A stretch of DNA of 30,710 nt from a virus: positions 1 to 30,710 of the IMG/VR virus record IMGVR_UViG_3300027801_000104. One strand, written 5' to 3'. Under the pieces are notes generated by a model, which was not told where the DNA came from, made no database searches, and saw nothing but the letters and a program-made list of their open reading frames with translations. The position numbers were made by a program, and so were the translations under genes. This document shows, in pieces, positions 5,878-12,823 of this stretch. How positions within the stretch are numbered: position 1 is the stretch's first letter; each line of letters begins with the position of its first letter.

Positions 5878-6213
5878 TTAAATTCCTGAAATTACCGCCG
5901 TAAATCCTAAGCTTTTCAAGTATGCTTTTGCTTCGTCATGTGCTACGGCAACAGTCTGAGCTTTCCAAGTTTCAGGATTATCACCATTTGATAAATCATA
6001 AGTTTTCGCGCTTGATTGAAAGCCGTCTACTTTCATTATGTTAGTAGGGTCTAAATCAAAAGCCGCTTTGCTTTCATACACGTACAAGGCCGATTGTAAT
6101 GTTTTGCCGCCTGAAGGTGCTGTAAACTCTAAACGAGCTATAACGTTGTTAATTTCCACGTTAGTTCCTTTAAAAGTAATCTTTGCCGTGTCTGTTGATG
6201 TTATTGTAATCAT
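5878..6213 (-). CDS. Hypothetical structural protein near the fibre gene (111 aa)
   Basis: 111 residues, rich in Thr, Ser and beta-formers (MITITSTDTAKITFKGTNVE), followed by YVYESKAAFDLDPTNIMKVD and a helical end (HDEAKAYLKSLGF). No signal, membrane segment or cysteine. It starts 11 nt after the stop of the YadA-like fibre gene, so it is probably co-expressed with it and could be a fibre-tip or chaperone-like protein. I do not recognise the family. Its DNA is less CpG-rich than the capsid genes, as is the C-terminal part of the fibre gene. Confidence 0.5.
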   Translation of the reverse strand: MITITSTDTAKITFKGTNVEINNVIARLEFTAPSGGKTLQSALYVYESKAAFDLDPTNIMKVDGFQSSAKTYDLSNGDNPETWKAQTVAVAHDEAKAYLKSLGFTAVISGI

Positions 6214-6224
6214 TGTTTTTTGTT

Positions 6225-7505
6225 TTAGCTTGCCGCTGTTATTATTCCGTTTGTTACTGTGAAGTTTGTATAAGCTCCTGTTCCTGTAAATCCTGCAACC
6301 CCTCCAACGTGAATGGCTCCATTGTCCTTAACTTCTAATAGGTCAGTTCCCAAACTATTCTGAACTAAAAAAGCTGTTGTTCCAATTGTTGAGCCTGTAC
6401 CTTTAACGGTTAATTTTGCAGATATTCCAGTGTTTAAACCTATTCCAAAATTATTATTCGTATTAATCCAAGAATCAGCGTTTTTAGCTATTCTAATTGT
6501 GCTTATGGCCTCGTTTAAGTTAACTTCAAAACTATACGCTGTTGAATTTGTCCTAACAGCACTACCCCCCCCTATTATAATTGAATTAACATTTGTAGCT
6601 TTTAACCTTGCGCCCATAGCTAAAGAGTATGAGCCGTCAGAATCCGCTAAATAGCCGAGAGAAATAGCCTCAATACCGTCATTTGTACAATCTACTCCAA
6701 TTCCTAAGCCTCTGCCACCATTTGAGCTTGAGTTATACCCAATTGAAATTCCCTGATTATTTGTTAAAACCTTTGCAAGCGTGCCTATTGAAACAGAATT
6801 AACAGTTGGAGCATTAGCTCCTCTACCTATTGCAATTGCATCCACCCCTGTTCCTGCTGCCCCTTTTCCAATACTTACATTTGTGTCGTTTCCATAGGTT
6901 GCGTTTTCCCCCAAAGAAAAACCGCCAGCATTATCTAATATTAGTAAAGATTGGACATTATTTTTAACTATTAAAGCGTGATTGGCAGCCGAAAAGTCAA
7001 CGCCTTCAATTGTAATTCCACCACCTATAAAACCTACATCAAAACCTGCCATTGTAATTAAGCTAGCAGCCGCCATCGTTCCACCTGTGAAGATGGTATC
7101 ACCACCACCACCACTACCCGGAGAAACCCAAGACGAACCGTTAAAAGTTTTATATTCTTTCGCGGTTTTATCATAACATTGAAAACCATCAGACGCAATA
7201 ACGCTTACCCAGTTCGATCCGTCATACCTATTCCATGAATCAAACCCAATAGCACCCCACGCCGGATCAACTACACCACCGCCGCCGTCAATAATTGCAT
7301 AAATATCATTTAAAACTAAAGTCGGTGGCGGACTGTTTCCGTCTACGAAATTAATCGCGGCGGGTAAGTATTCGACATCTTGATAAATTGCTATGTCGTT
7401 TTCAGAACGCAGCGCGTAAGACATTGATTTTGTTGCCGGTAAATTAAACCCCTTTGGCGCGTGTAACTTGTCTTCAACTATGTTTTTATGTAGTATAATA
7501 GCCAT
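6225..7505 (-). CDS. Tail fibre/receptor-binding protein with YadA-like head repeats
   Basis: 426 residues. The N-terminus (1-135) would attach to the virion and holds SWNRYDGSNWVSV and YKTFNGSSWVSPGSGGGG, the DUF2793-type W-x-x-YDG/NG modules of phage tail proteins. About residues 195-310 carry repeats such as VSIGKGAAG, AIAIGRGANA, VSIGTLAK, ISIGYNSSS, AISLGYLAD and LAMGARLK. This is the 14-residue left-handed beta-roll of trimeric YadA heads. The end (GIGLNTGISAKLTVKG, then LLEVKDNGAIHVGG) resembles fibre C-termini seen before peptidase-type chaperones. It probably trimerises and binds a surface receptor. CpG content falls towards the C-terminal, receptor-side half, suggesting replacement of that part. 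Confidence 0.75.
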   Translation of the reverse strand: MAIILHKNIVEDKLHAPKGFNLPATKSMSYALRSENDIAIYQDVEYLPAAINFVDGNSPPPTLVLNDIYAIIDGGGGVVDPAWGAIGFDSWNRYDGSNWVSVIASDGFQCYDKTAKEYKTFNGSSWVSPGSGGGGDTIFTGGTMAAASLITMAGFDVGFIGGGITIEGVDFSAANHALIVKNNVQSLLILDNAGGFSLGENATYGNDTNVSIGKGAAGTGVDAIAIGRGANAPTVNSVSIGTLAKVLTNNQGISIGYNSSSNGGRGLGIGVDCTNDGIEAISLGYLADSDGSYSLAMGARLKATNVNSIIIGGGSAVRTNSTAYSFEVNLNEAISTIRIAKNADSWINTNNNFGIGLNTGISAKLTVKGTGSTIGTTAFLVQNSLGTDLLEVKDNGAIHVGGVAGFTGTGAYTNFTVTNGIITAAS

Positions 7506-7991
7506 CTAGTAAATGATAAAACCTTTGTTATTAGAATTTAAATTCTCTGAGCTGCAGTCCTCACCGAATAAAGGATAATCGGTCGGGTTCTCCAAAATGT
7601 ATTCGATCATTTCGTTGATCCAGAAATTTCCGTTGTAATTATACGTTGATCTAAGCTGACCGTAATCAAACGACGGAGTTTGTTCCGTAAATTCGCTCCG
7701 GTTGTGCATCACTCCTTGATTCGTTAATTTATCGCGAACTTCCGGAAACGCTTCGTAAACTATATAGTAAGAAAGCAATTTGTCAATATACTCATCTTTT
7801 AATATTTGATAAGGAGCCGATAAAGTATGGACTTGCAACAAGTAATTGTTATAAAATTCTTTACCTAAAGCCGGCTTTAAATATTTCGCTTGAGCTAATT
7901 CGATGTATTTATCAAAATAAGTCTCATCAAAACTTATATCGGTCACAACTAATTCGCGAACGGTTTGCGCTGTGATTATTTTAATTCCCAT
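7506..7991 (-). CDS. Head-tail connector-like protein (DUF6712-like)
   Basis: 161 residues. ITAQTVRELVVTDISFDETY at the start, YIELAQAKYLKPALGKEFYN, then LSYYIVYEAFPEVRDKLTNQ: a helical protein with the pattern of the gp6-like/DUF6712 adaptors of Bacteroidota phages, which sit under the portal and complete the head. The gene overlaps the portal gene by 11 nt, and adaptors are usually encoded right after portal or capsid genes. The C-terminus is acidic and asparagine-rich. Family membership is my reading of the pattern and should be treated as likely, not certain. Confidence 0.55.
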   Translation of the reverse strand: MGIKIITAQTVRELVVTDISFDETYFDKYIELAQAKYLKPALGKEFYNNYLLQVHTLSAPYQILKDEYIDKLLSYYIVYEAFPEVRDKLTNQGVMHNRSEFTEQTPSFDYGQLRSTYNYNGNFWINEMIEYILENPTDYPLFGEDCSSENLNSNNKGFIIY

Positions 7992-9246
7992 CTTCTTCTG
8001 TTGTTTCTGTTTCTGTTATTGGTTCGAATCCTAATAATTCCCTTTGTTCGTTTACGGTTAATACATCATGAGGATTAATTTTATCAACTAATGTTAATGA
8101 ATTTAATTGATTTATTTCAATTGTGAATTTAAACCCAGCAACCGAAATTAACTTATTAAAGAACCTCAATAAAGGCTCTTGAAAGTCCGGAATAATAACC
8201 GAATTCATAAAGAGGTTGTGACTTTCTGATATTTGTTGATTACCTCCCAATTTTCCAGCCGTTTCAATCATAGCCAAAACCGGCGGGATTCTATGAGCTG
8301 AAATAATATTCACTTTTGCCATTTCCGCAAGCTTCTCAAACTCACCTTGTTTTTCTGATTCGAAAGTAGTTATCTTTGCAGCTTGTTCCGGTGAATCTAA
8401 CATTTCCGCGACAATCTTAGAATTATTCGCCTCACCTGTGAAATTCGAAACCATGCTTTTAACATATTGTTTCGCTGTTGTTCCTTCCGGAGGTGATCCG
8501 AACATTTGAATTAACGCACTCGGAAAAAATCCGTTATCGAATCGGTCTAGATTAAATTTTGGTATCCTGTATTCAACATCAATCCAGTTCAAAGCACCTA
8601 TGTAATCAGGCAACCCGTAAAAATTATATTCCGGCGAGTGTCGCATTAATTGGCTTGCATGCGTTCCCTTCTTTTTATTTAAACTTATTTCAACGTGTGG
8701 CTTAGTCGAGTATTTTCCGTTCCCAATTTCGCGCCAATAGTCAGAAACTATAATTGCGCTCCGGTCCGTTTTAATCCGAACCTTTGTCGCGTCAATATAG
8801 TAGTAATTTGTTCGACTTCCAACCTTTACGGATTGAATCCAAGCATTCCCAAAAGTAATATAATCTTTACTAACTAAATTAAAAACATCACGCAAACTTT
8901 CTTCGTTCGCGTTTACATCATCCGCCCAGCTTTGTTGATTTGCTTTTAAATCATCGCTGTAAATAAAATCTGTTCCGATTGTATACGCTAATTTTGAAGA
9001 TAATATCGCACTATGAGTGCTTGATCTTCGCGCCCTTCGTGCTAAATCGTTTATATAAACATTGTTTGACGTATCAAAAAACGAAACGTATTCGTTTGAA
9101 ATTCTTTCCGGCTTTTCTGTTATTAGTTCTTGAGTCGTAATAGGAATGCCGGCGGAACTTGCTTGAATACGGTTTTTATTAAATTTAGATCTGTTTCCAG
9201 GTCTAATCGATTGCGTTTTCAACGTTCGAATTATCTTCTTTTTCAT
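7981..9246 (-). CDS. Phage portal protein
   Basis: 421 residues. Portal proteins form the dodecameric DNA gate at one capsid vertex and bind the terminase. Seen here: EYVSFFDTSNNVYINDLARR (about 52-71), the core DYITFGNAWIQ where the portal clip begins, HYGLPDY-like FYGLPDYIGAL, and the long C-terminal helical block with KVNIISAHRIPPVLAMIE, KLGGNQQISESHNLF and FRTINPHD-like VDKINPHDVLTVNEQRELLG, typical of PBSX/HK97-type portals. Length fits the family. Unusually it comes after the protease and capsid genes, not before. It overlaps the 63-aa gene upstream by 44 nt and the connector downstream by 11 nt. Confidence 0.85.
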   Translation of the reverse strand: MKKKIIRTLKTQSIRPGNRSKFNKNRIQASSAGIPITTQELITEKPERISNEYVSFFDTSNNVYINDLARRARRSSTHSAILSSKLAYTIGTDFIYSDDLKANQQSWADDVNANEESLRDVFNLVSKDYITFGNAWIQSVKVGSRTNYYYIDATKVRIKTDRSAIIVSDYWREIGNGKYSTKPHVEISLNKKKGTHASQLMRHSPEYNFYGLPDYIGALNWIDVEYRIPKFNLDRFDNGFFPSALIQMFGSPPEGTTAKQYVKSMVSNFTGEANNSKIVAEMLDSPEQAAKITTFESEKQGEFEKLAEMAKVNIISAHRIPPVLAMIETAGKLGGNQQISESHNLFMNSVIIPDFQEPLLRFFNKLISVAGFKFTIEINQLNSLTLVDKINPHDVLTVNEQRELLGFEPITETETTEEDGN

Positions 9247-9394
9247 CTTGTAGTTGTACTAAGTTTGTAAAGCCTAAACCGTGTAGCTTTTTTAAGTCTT
9301 TTTGCGTTGTCTTATCGTTTAAAATAATACTACCATCAGACAAAGAAACCGATTTCCTGTCCCCTCTTTTAGTTATAATATATTTCGCTTTCAT
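9203..9394 (-). CDS. Small hypothetical protein before the portal gene (63 aa)
   Basis: The start at 9394 (MKAKYIITKRGDRKSVSLSD) is chosen over the longer frame to 9424, whose first residues would be translated from the terminator. The chain is basic at first and acidic at the end (QLQDEKEDNSNVENAID), and LKKLHGLGFTNLVQLQ looks like a small helix-hairpin. It overlaps the portal start by 44 nt, suggesting translational coupling. Similar short proteins with a HGLGF/G-x-x-N-V block occur next to head genes in some phages, but no role is known. It directly follows the bidirectional terminator at 9411-9446. Confidence 0.5.
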   Translation of the reverse strand: MKAKYIITKRGDRKSVSLSDGSIILNDKTTQKDLKKLHGLGFTNLVQLQDEKEDNSNVENAID

Positions 9395-9410
9395 AGTTAT
9401 AAAAATAACA

Positions 9411-9446
9411 AAAAAAAAGGACAATCTTTAAAGATTGTCCTTTTTT
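9411..9446 (-). terminator. Bidirectional terminator between capsid-side and portal-side genes
   Basis: A-tract, GGACAATCTT, TA-rich turn, AAGATTGTCC, T-tract: a near-perfect palindrome with poly-A and poly-T on either side, so it can stop transcription in both directions. For the minus strand it stands after the 9464 gene and before the portal genes, and may lower portal expression relative to capsid. Confidence 0.85.
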
Positions 9447-9463
9447 ACTTTTGTTAGGTAGTA

Positions 9464-10024
9464 TTAACTACCGAAACTGATCGAACCGCTGACGTTAGAG
9501 TCAATTGTTCCCACGTATTCACGTAGTAATTCAGTTTGTTTTCCTGAAAACGTAACCGTATAACCGTTAACACCTTGAAGCTCTGCTTCCAAAGTTTGGT
9601 TAACTGTAGCACGTACCGCAGCATCTAACATTAACACTTCGTCATAGCCTAAAACGAAAGCCCTATCGAAAGCCGATACAACATCATAAACACTAAAAAC
9701 AACAACAATTTTGCCACCGGCAAATAAATCGTTTAATTCTTTAGCTTTTACTTTTTCCATTTTAGGCACAAACACTTCCAAAGTGTTTTCGGTAACGTTT
9801 GAACCGTTTTCCGTTGTTCCTTCCGCTGTAAACGGCTTTGTTTCGAATTCGCCTTCGATCTCAAAGAATTTTTGCCCTACGGTCGTAACCGCTGCAACAT
9901 ATTCATGAGATGCCCCAGCTGTGAAGCTATCAACTTCACAGGCAGGAACAACAAAGATTTTTTTAACACCACCTCTTCTCGTTTCATCGGAACAGGCTAT
10001 TAAAACATCATTTGTAATACTCAT
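9464..10024 (-). CDS. Putative virion structural protein (possible tail tube)
   Basis: 186 residues, beta-rich, acidic, without signal or membrane segment. It begins TNDVLIACSDETRRGGVKKI and has EIEGEFETKPFTAEGTTENG, KAKELNDLFAGGKIVVVF and YTVTFSGKQTELLREYVGT. The strong terminator right after it and its place directly after the capsid gene suggest a highly expressed virion protein. NGYTVTFSGKQTE recalls strand patterns in major tail-tube proteins, and no other tube candidate stands out in the window, so tail tube is my best guess. Head decoration or neck protein are alternatives. I do not have a family match. Confidence 0.5.
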   Translation of the reverse strand: MSITNDVLIACSDETRRGGVKKIFVVPACEVDSFTAGASHEYVAAVTTVGQKFFEIEGEFETKPFTAEGTTENGSNVTENTLEVFVPKMEKVKAKELNDLFAGGKIVVVFSVYDVVSAFDRAFVLGYDEVLMLDAAVRATVNQTLEAELQGVNGYTVTFSGKQTELLREYVGTIDSNVSGSISFGS

Positions 10025-10049
10025 TTTATTTAAATTTTATTAGTTAATA

Positions 10050-11066
10050 CTAGTAAGAGAAAGAAATCAATTCAGGGTGTATGATTTGCGCACCTTGTTT
10101 AATTTTCCAAATTACTTTTAAAACTTCATCATCATCATCATCGCTTCTGATTTTCAAGTTGTCCGAAGTTGTGTCAACTCCTACCGCTAAATTGTCAGGG
10201 ATTGTCAAAACAGCCATGTTATCACCAACGAAAACCGCTTGAGGGTTGTCAGTGTCAGCAAGTTGCGTGTCCCATCCTGGAACCTCGTACAATTCGATGC
10301 CTCTGAATTTCAATACTGATGTGTTTCCGTCTTGTAACAACATTAAACCTAGAGAAGACTGTGTATCTTCATAAGTTGTCATTAAGTTATCAACGATTGT
10401 AGCTGTAACGTAAAACTTCTTAGATTCTCTTGGCATTTGTCTTAACACCTTAGATTGGTTTTCGTACATGTTTCTCAAAAGAACCAAAGCACCATCAACA
10501 ACTAAAGCACCAGCTACTTCAATGTTCGCATCAGAACTCATATCAAAATACTGACCTAAATTCGCTGATTCGTTTTTGAAAATTTCAATCCAACCATCAT
10601 AAGCGTTATAATCCGCACTTGCTGCAACATCATCATTAAACCACATTTGACGCGCCATGTCTCGCGCTACTGCGTCAAGAACTAAAGTCATCATAACCTG
10701 TTCAACGATTGTTCCGCTTAAATCAGTGATTGCAACACCTGCCTTCAATGCTTCGTCTTCAAAAATAGTACCAAAAAATGCGTCTGCACATTCTTCAACG
10801 TTTACTTTCATTTTAGTAACTTCTAAAGTTCTGTTTGTTATTGGTGTAACAGTACCATCGGCACTAAAACCACAAGTAACATATTGTTTTAAAAGTTTAT
10901 CCAAAGCTCCCGGAAGATGCAATTGAATTTTAGTTTTTACACCGTTGAAAACTCTGTAGTTTGCGAAAACATTGTCCGCTTGTTCAGTTGGTTTGTAAAA
11001 AAGTGTTTGAGTAAGTAACTGCCCGTCATACGTGTAGTTAAAACTAGTTGAAACGATATTCGCCAT
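10050..11066 (-). CDS. Major capsid protein
   Basis: 338 residues, start at 11066, 23 nt after the protease/scaffold stop. The order protease-scaffold then this gene, the length, and the pattern KTKIQLHLPGALDKLLKQYV, followed by a long central helix (VEQVMMTLVLDAVARDMARQ) and VGDNMAVLTIPDNLAVGVD near the end, fit an HK97-fold major capsid protein of the type found in Bacteroidota phages. The C-terminal third has a run of five aspartates (RSDDDDDEVLKVIWKIKQG) encoded by an (ATC)n repeat at 10128-10142. The end has the usual GAQIIHPELISF strand. No N-terminal scaffold domain is seen, in keeping with the fused scaffold in the upstream gene. Confidence 0.75.
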   Translation of the reverse strand: MANIVSTSFNYTYDGQLLTQTLFYKPTEQADNVFANYRVFNGVKTKIQLHLPGALDKLLKQYVTCGFSADGTVTPITNRTLEVTKMKVNVEECADAFFGTIFEDEALKAGVAITDLSGTIVEQVMMTLVLDAVARDMARQMWFNDDVAASADYNAYDGWIEIFKNESANLGQYFDMSSDANIEVAGALVVDGALVLLRNMYENQSKVLRQMPRESKKFYVTATIVDNLMTTYEDTQSSLGLMLLQDGNTSVLKFRGIELYEVPGWDTQLADTDNPQAVFVGDNMAVLTIPDNLAVGVDTTSDNLKIRSDDDDDEVLKVIWKIKQGAQIIHPELISFSY

Positions 11067-11089
11067 GTCTATTTGTTTATTTGTTTATA

Positions 11090-12136
11090 TTATTTGTTGT
11101 ATCTGTTTTCGATCAAATTCGCTAAAACAGAGTTTCCAAATGCAACTTTTGCGTCGGGAGTTTCTTTTTCTACTGGTTCCGGATCTTTTTCCGCTTCCGG
11201 CTTTTCTTCAGTACCTTTTAACTTTGCGATTTCATCAGTAAGAACAGCGTTTGCCGTTTCTAAAGCTGTTAACGCTTCGTCTTTTTCAGACATTTTTGCA
11301 TCTTTTTCTTCGATGTCTTTTTCTTTTTCTTCGATTTCAGCTTGAATCGCTTCGAGCTTCGCTTTTACGTCGGCATTATCAAGAATCTTTACCTCTTTAA
11401 CTGCTTCACCTTCTTTTTTAGGGAATAAGTTCGAAATAAAGTCTTTCAAGTCCGAAACTTGTTTACTTAATTCATCCATATTTGATTGATTGTTATTGAT
11501 TACAAATTGTTTAGGAGCGTTTTTTATTCTTAAGTCGCTCAACTTAGCACTGTCTAATTTAGCAGCGATGGCAATCGATTCGGATACGCTCGAAGCGAAT
11601 CCCATTTCTAAAGCATCTTCCGCACTGATCCATGTTTCCTTGTCCATCATTGCGATTAATTTCGCGTGATCGATTCCGGTTCGTTTTGAATATATTGTCG
11701 CGATCTTATTCGTGATCGTTTCAAGTAATTCGGCTTCGTTTAACATTTCCGCCGCTTTCTTCTTTAATTTTTCCGAATCATAATAATCTACGTCCATTTT
11801 GGTTAAATATGGATTGTGAATCATTAAGAAACTATTTTCGGTCATGGTTGGCAACTTATTACCAGCCAAAGCAAGGACCGAAGCCGAAGAAGCCGCCAAA
11901 CCGCGAATTTCAACGGTTACATTGTATTTATCTGAAGTAGTTAAAAAGTCGTAGATTGCGAAAGCATCGAAAACGCTTCCCCCTGGTGAATCAATAGTTA
12001 AATTAATGTTTTTCTTTCCCGCGTCTTGTACGTATGCAATGAAATCATTTGATGTGATACCGTTGCCTCCGATCTCGTCGTTGATGTTTATATTTAAAAC
12101 ATCTTTTACTTTATTATCTATTGAAAACCATTTCAT
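11090..12136 (-). CDS. ClpP-like head maturation protease fused to a scaffold domain
   Basis: 348 residues. Residues 1-190 form a ClpP-type serine protease: LTIDSPGGSVFDAFAIYD (46-63, substrate-side loop), RGLAASSASVLALAG (78-92, S83 nucleophile), LMIHNPY (104-110, H107) and MMDKETWISAEDALEMGFA with D165 as the third member. After about residue 225 the chain becomes a long charged coiled coil (VKAKLEAIQAEIEEKEKDIE and on), then a Pro/Glu-rich tail. This is the scaffold, which fills the procapsid and is later digested by the protease part. The capsid gene follows, as is standard. The start at 12136 gives a complete first strand of the protease fold. Confidence 0.85.
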   Translation of the reverse strand: MKWFSIDNKVKDVLNININDEIGGNGITSNDFIAYVQDAGKKNINLTIDSPGGSVFDAFAIYDFLTTSDKYNVTVEIRGLAASSASVLALAGNKLPTMTENSFLMIHNPYLTKMDVDYYDSEKLKKKAAEMLNEAELLETITNKIATIYSKRTGIDHAKLIAMMDKETWISAEDALEMGFASSVSESIAIAAKLDSAKLSDLRIKNAPKQFVINNNQSNMDELSKQVSDLKDFISNLFPKKEGEAVKEVKILDNADVKAKLEAIQAEIEEKEKDIEEKDAKMSEKDEALTALETANAVLTDEIAKLKGTEEKPEAEKDPEPVEKETPDAKVAFGNSVLANLIENRYNK

Positions 12137-12193
12137 AGAACAAATAAAAGGTTTTATTCTAATTAAACGTAAAAAATAGATGTAAAGTGATGC

Positions 12194-12433
12194 TTATTTA
12201 GTAAGCAATAAACGAACGTGTGAAAAAGAAACGTCGTACTTCTCACATAAGAAATAATGAATACTTTTGACACTCATTAACGGGTTGCGATACATAATAA
12301 TAAAATCGGATTGAATCAAAGCATTTCGAACGCTTTTTAAATCAATCAATTTCAAATCAAATAATTCACCCGCAACCGATTCGGACACGTCGAAACTGCT
12401 GATTATATATTTTATTACTTCCTGTTTTGACAT
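12194..12433 (-). CDS. Small hypothetical protein (79 aa)
   Basis: 79 residues, helical, with a possible helix-turn-helix-like arrangement: KQEVIKYIISSFDVSESVAG, then LIDLKSVRNALIQSDF, and KSIHYFLCEKYDVSFSHVRL at the end, where the last block looks like a recognition helix. It overlaps the upstream gene by 19 nt and ends 57 nt before the protease start. I do not recognise the family. A regulator of the head genes or a tail-module accessory protein are both open. Codon use is CpG-rich, like the rest of the late operon. Confidence 0.5.
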   Translation of the reverse strand: MSKQEVIKYIISSFDVSESVAGELFDLKLIDLKSVRNALIQSDFIIMYRNPLMSVKSIHYFLCEKYDVSFSHVRLLLTK

Positions 12434-12618
12434 TGTGTGTTGAAATATTCAATCATGTGACCGATACACCTTGAGCATTTTATATCAATATTACGGACTC
12501 GCGCTTGAAATATTACCGATAATTCACGGATTGCGGATCGACTCGGTAACATTTTACCGCGCACCTTATTAACTAACGGTTGGATTGTGTTTAATTCGTC
12601 TTCGGTAAATGGTTCCAT
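12415..12618 (-). CDS. Small hypothetical protein with CxxC pair (67 aa)
   Basis: I place the start at 12618 (MEPFTEDELNTIQPLVNKVR). The frame is open up to 12687, but that would overlap the previous gene by 97 nt, and 12618 has an A-rich stretch just before it. The chain is helical, with RSAIRELSVIFQARVRNIDI, then IKCSRCIGHMIEYF. The single CxxC with a nearby His and a last Cys could bind a metal. The role is unknown. It sits with two other small genes between the tape measure and the protease, a spot that usually holds assembly factors. Confidence 0.5.
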   Translation of the reverse strand: MEPFTEDELNTIQPLVNKVRGKMLPSRSAIRELSVIFQARVRNIDIKCSRCIGHMIEYFNTQCQNRK

Positions 12619-12800
12619 TTTTTCAATGGACAATCTGAAGCGGTCCAAACTGTTTTCGGTTCTAATAAGCACTTGCATTTTTTGCATTGCTCCTTATCCA
12701 TCTTAACAAGCCCGAATAAATACCGCGCTTGTTTTCTATACATTGGACATTTTCGGCAAATTGTCAGCCGGTCCGCTTGTTGTTCAATTGATGTAAACAT
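12591..12800 (-). CDS. Cysteine-rich, probably zinc-binding small protein (69 aa)
   Basis: 69 residues with cysteines at 15, 18, 39, 42, 44 and 57: ICRKCPMY, CKKCKCLLEPKT and TASDCPLKKW. The pattern CxxC...CxxCxC...CPL.KW recurs in small phage proteins and probably holds one zinc ion. The role is unknown; it may help fold or process a tail or head protein, or bind nucleic acid. It follows the tape measure gene by 23 nt. A TATATTTG element lies 5 nt before its ATG, so a separate promoter may start here. Confidence 0.6.
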   Translation of the reverse strand: MFTSIEQQADRLTICRKCPMYRKQARYLFGLVKMDKEQCKKCKCLLEPKTVWTASDCPLKKWNHLPKTN

Positions 12801-12804
12801 TAAT

Positions 12805-12812
12805 CAAATATA
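12805..12812 (-). promoter_or_regulatory. Possible flavobacterial -7 element TATATTTG before the 12800 gene
   Basis: Read on the minus strand: GCTTATATTTG-ATTA-ATG. TATATTTG fits TAnnTTTG exactly but stands only 4 nt before the ATG, so transcription from it would be leaderless or nearly so. The same eight-base element preceded by TTGCT stands before the gene starting at 25487. Could be chance in AT-rich DNA. Confidence 0.35.
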
Positions 12813-12823
12813 AGCTAATTTAT

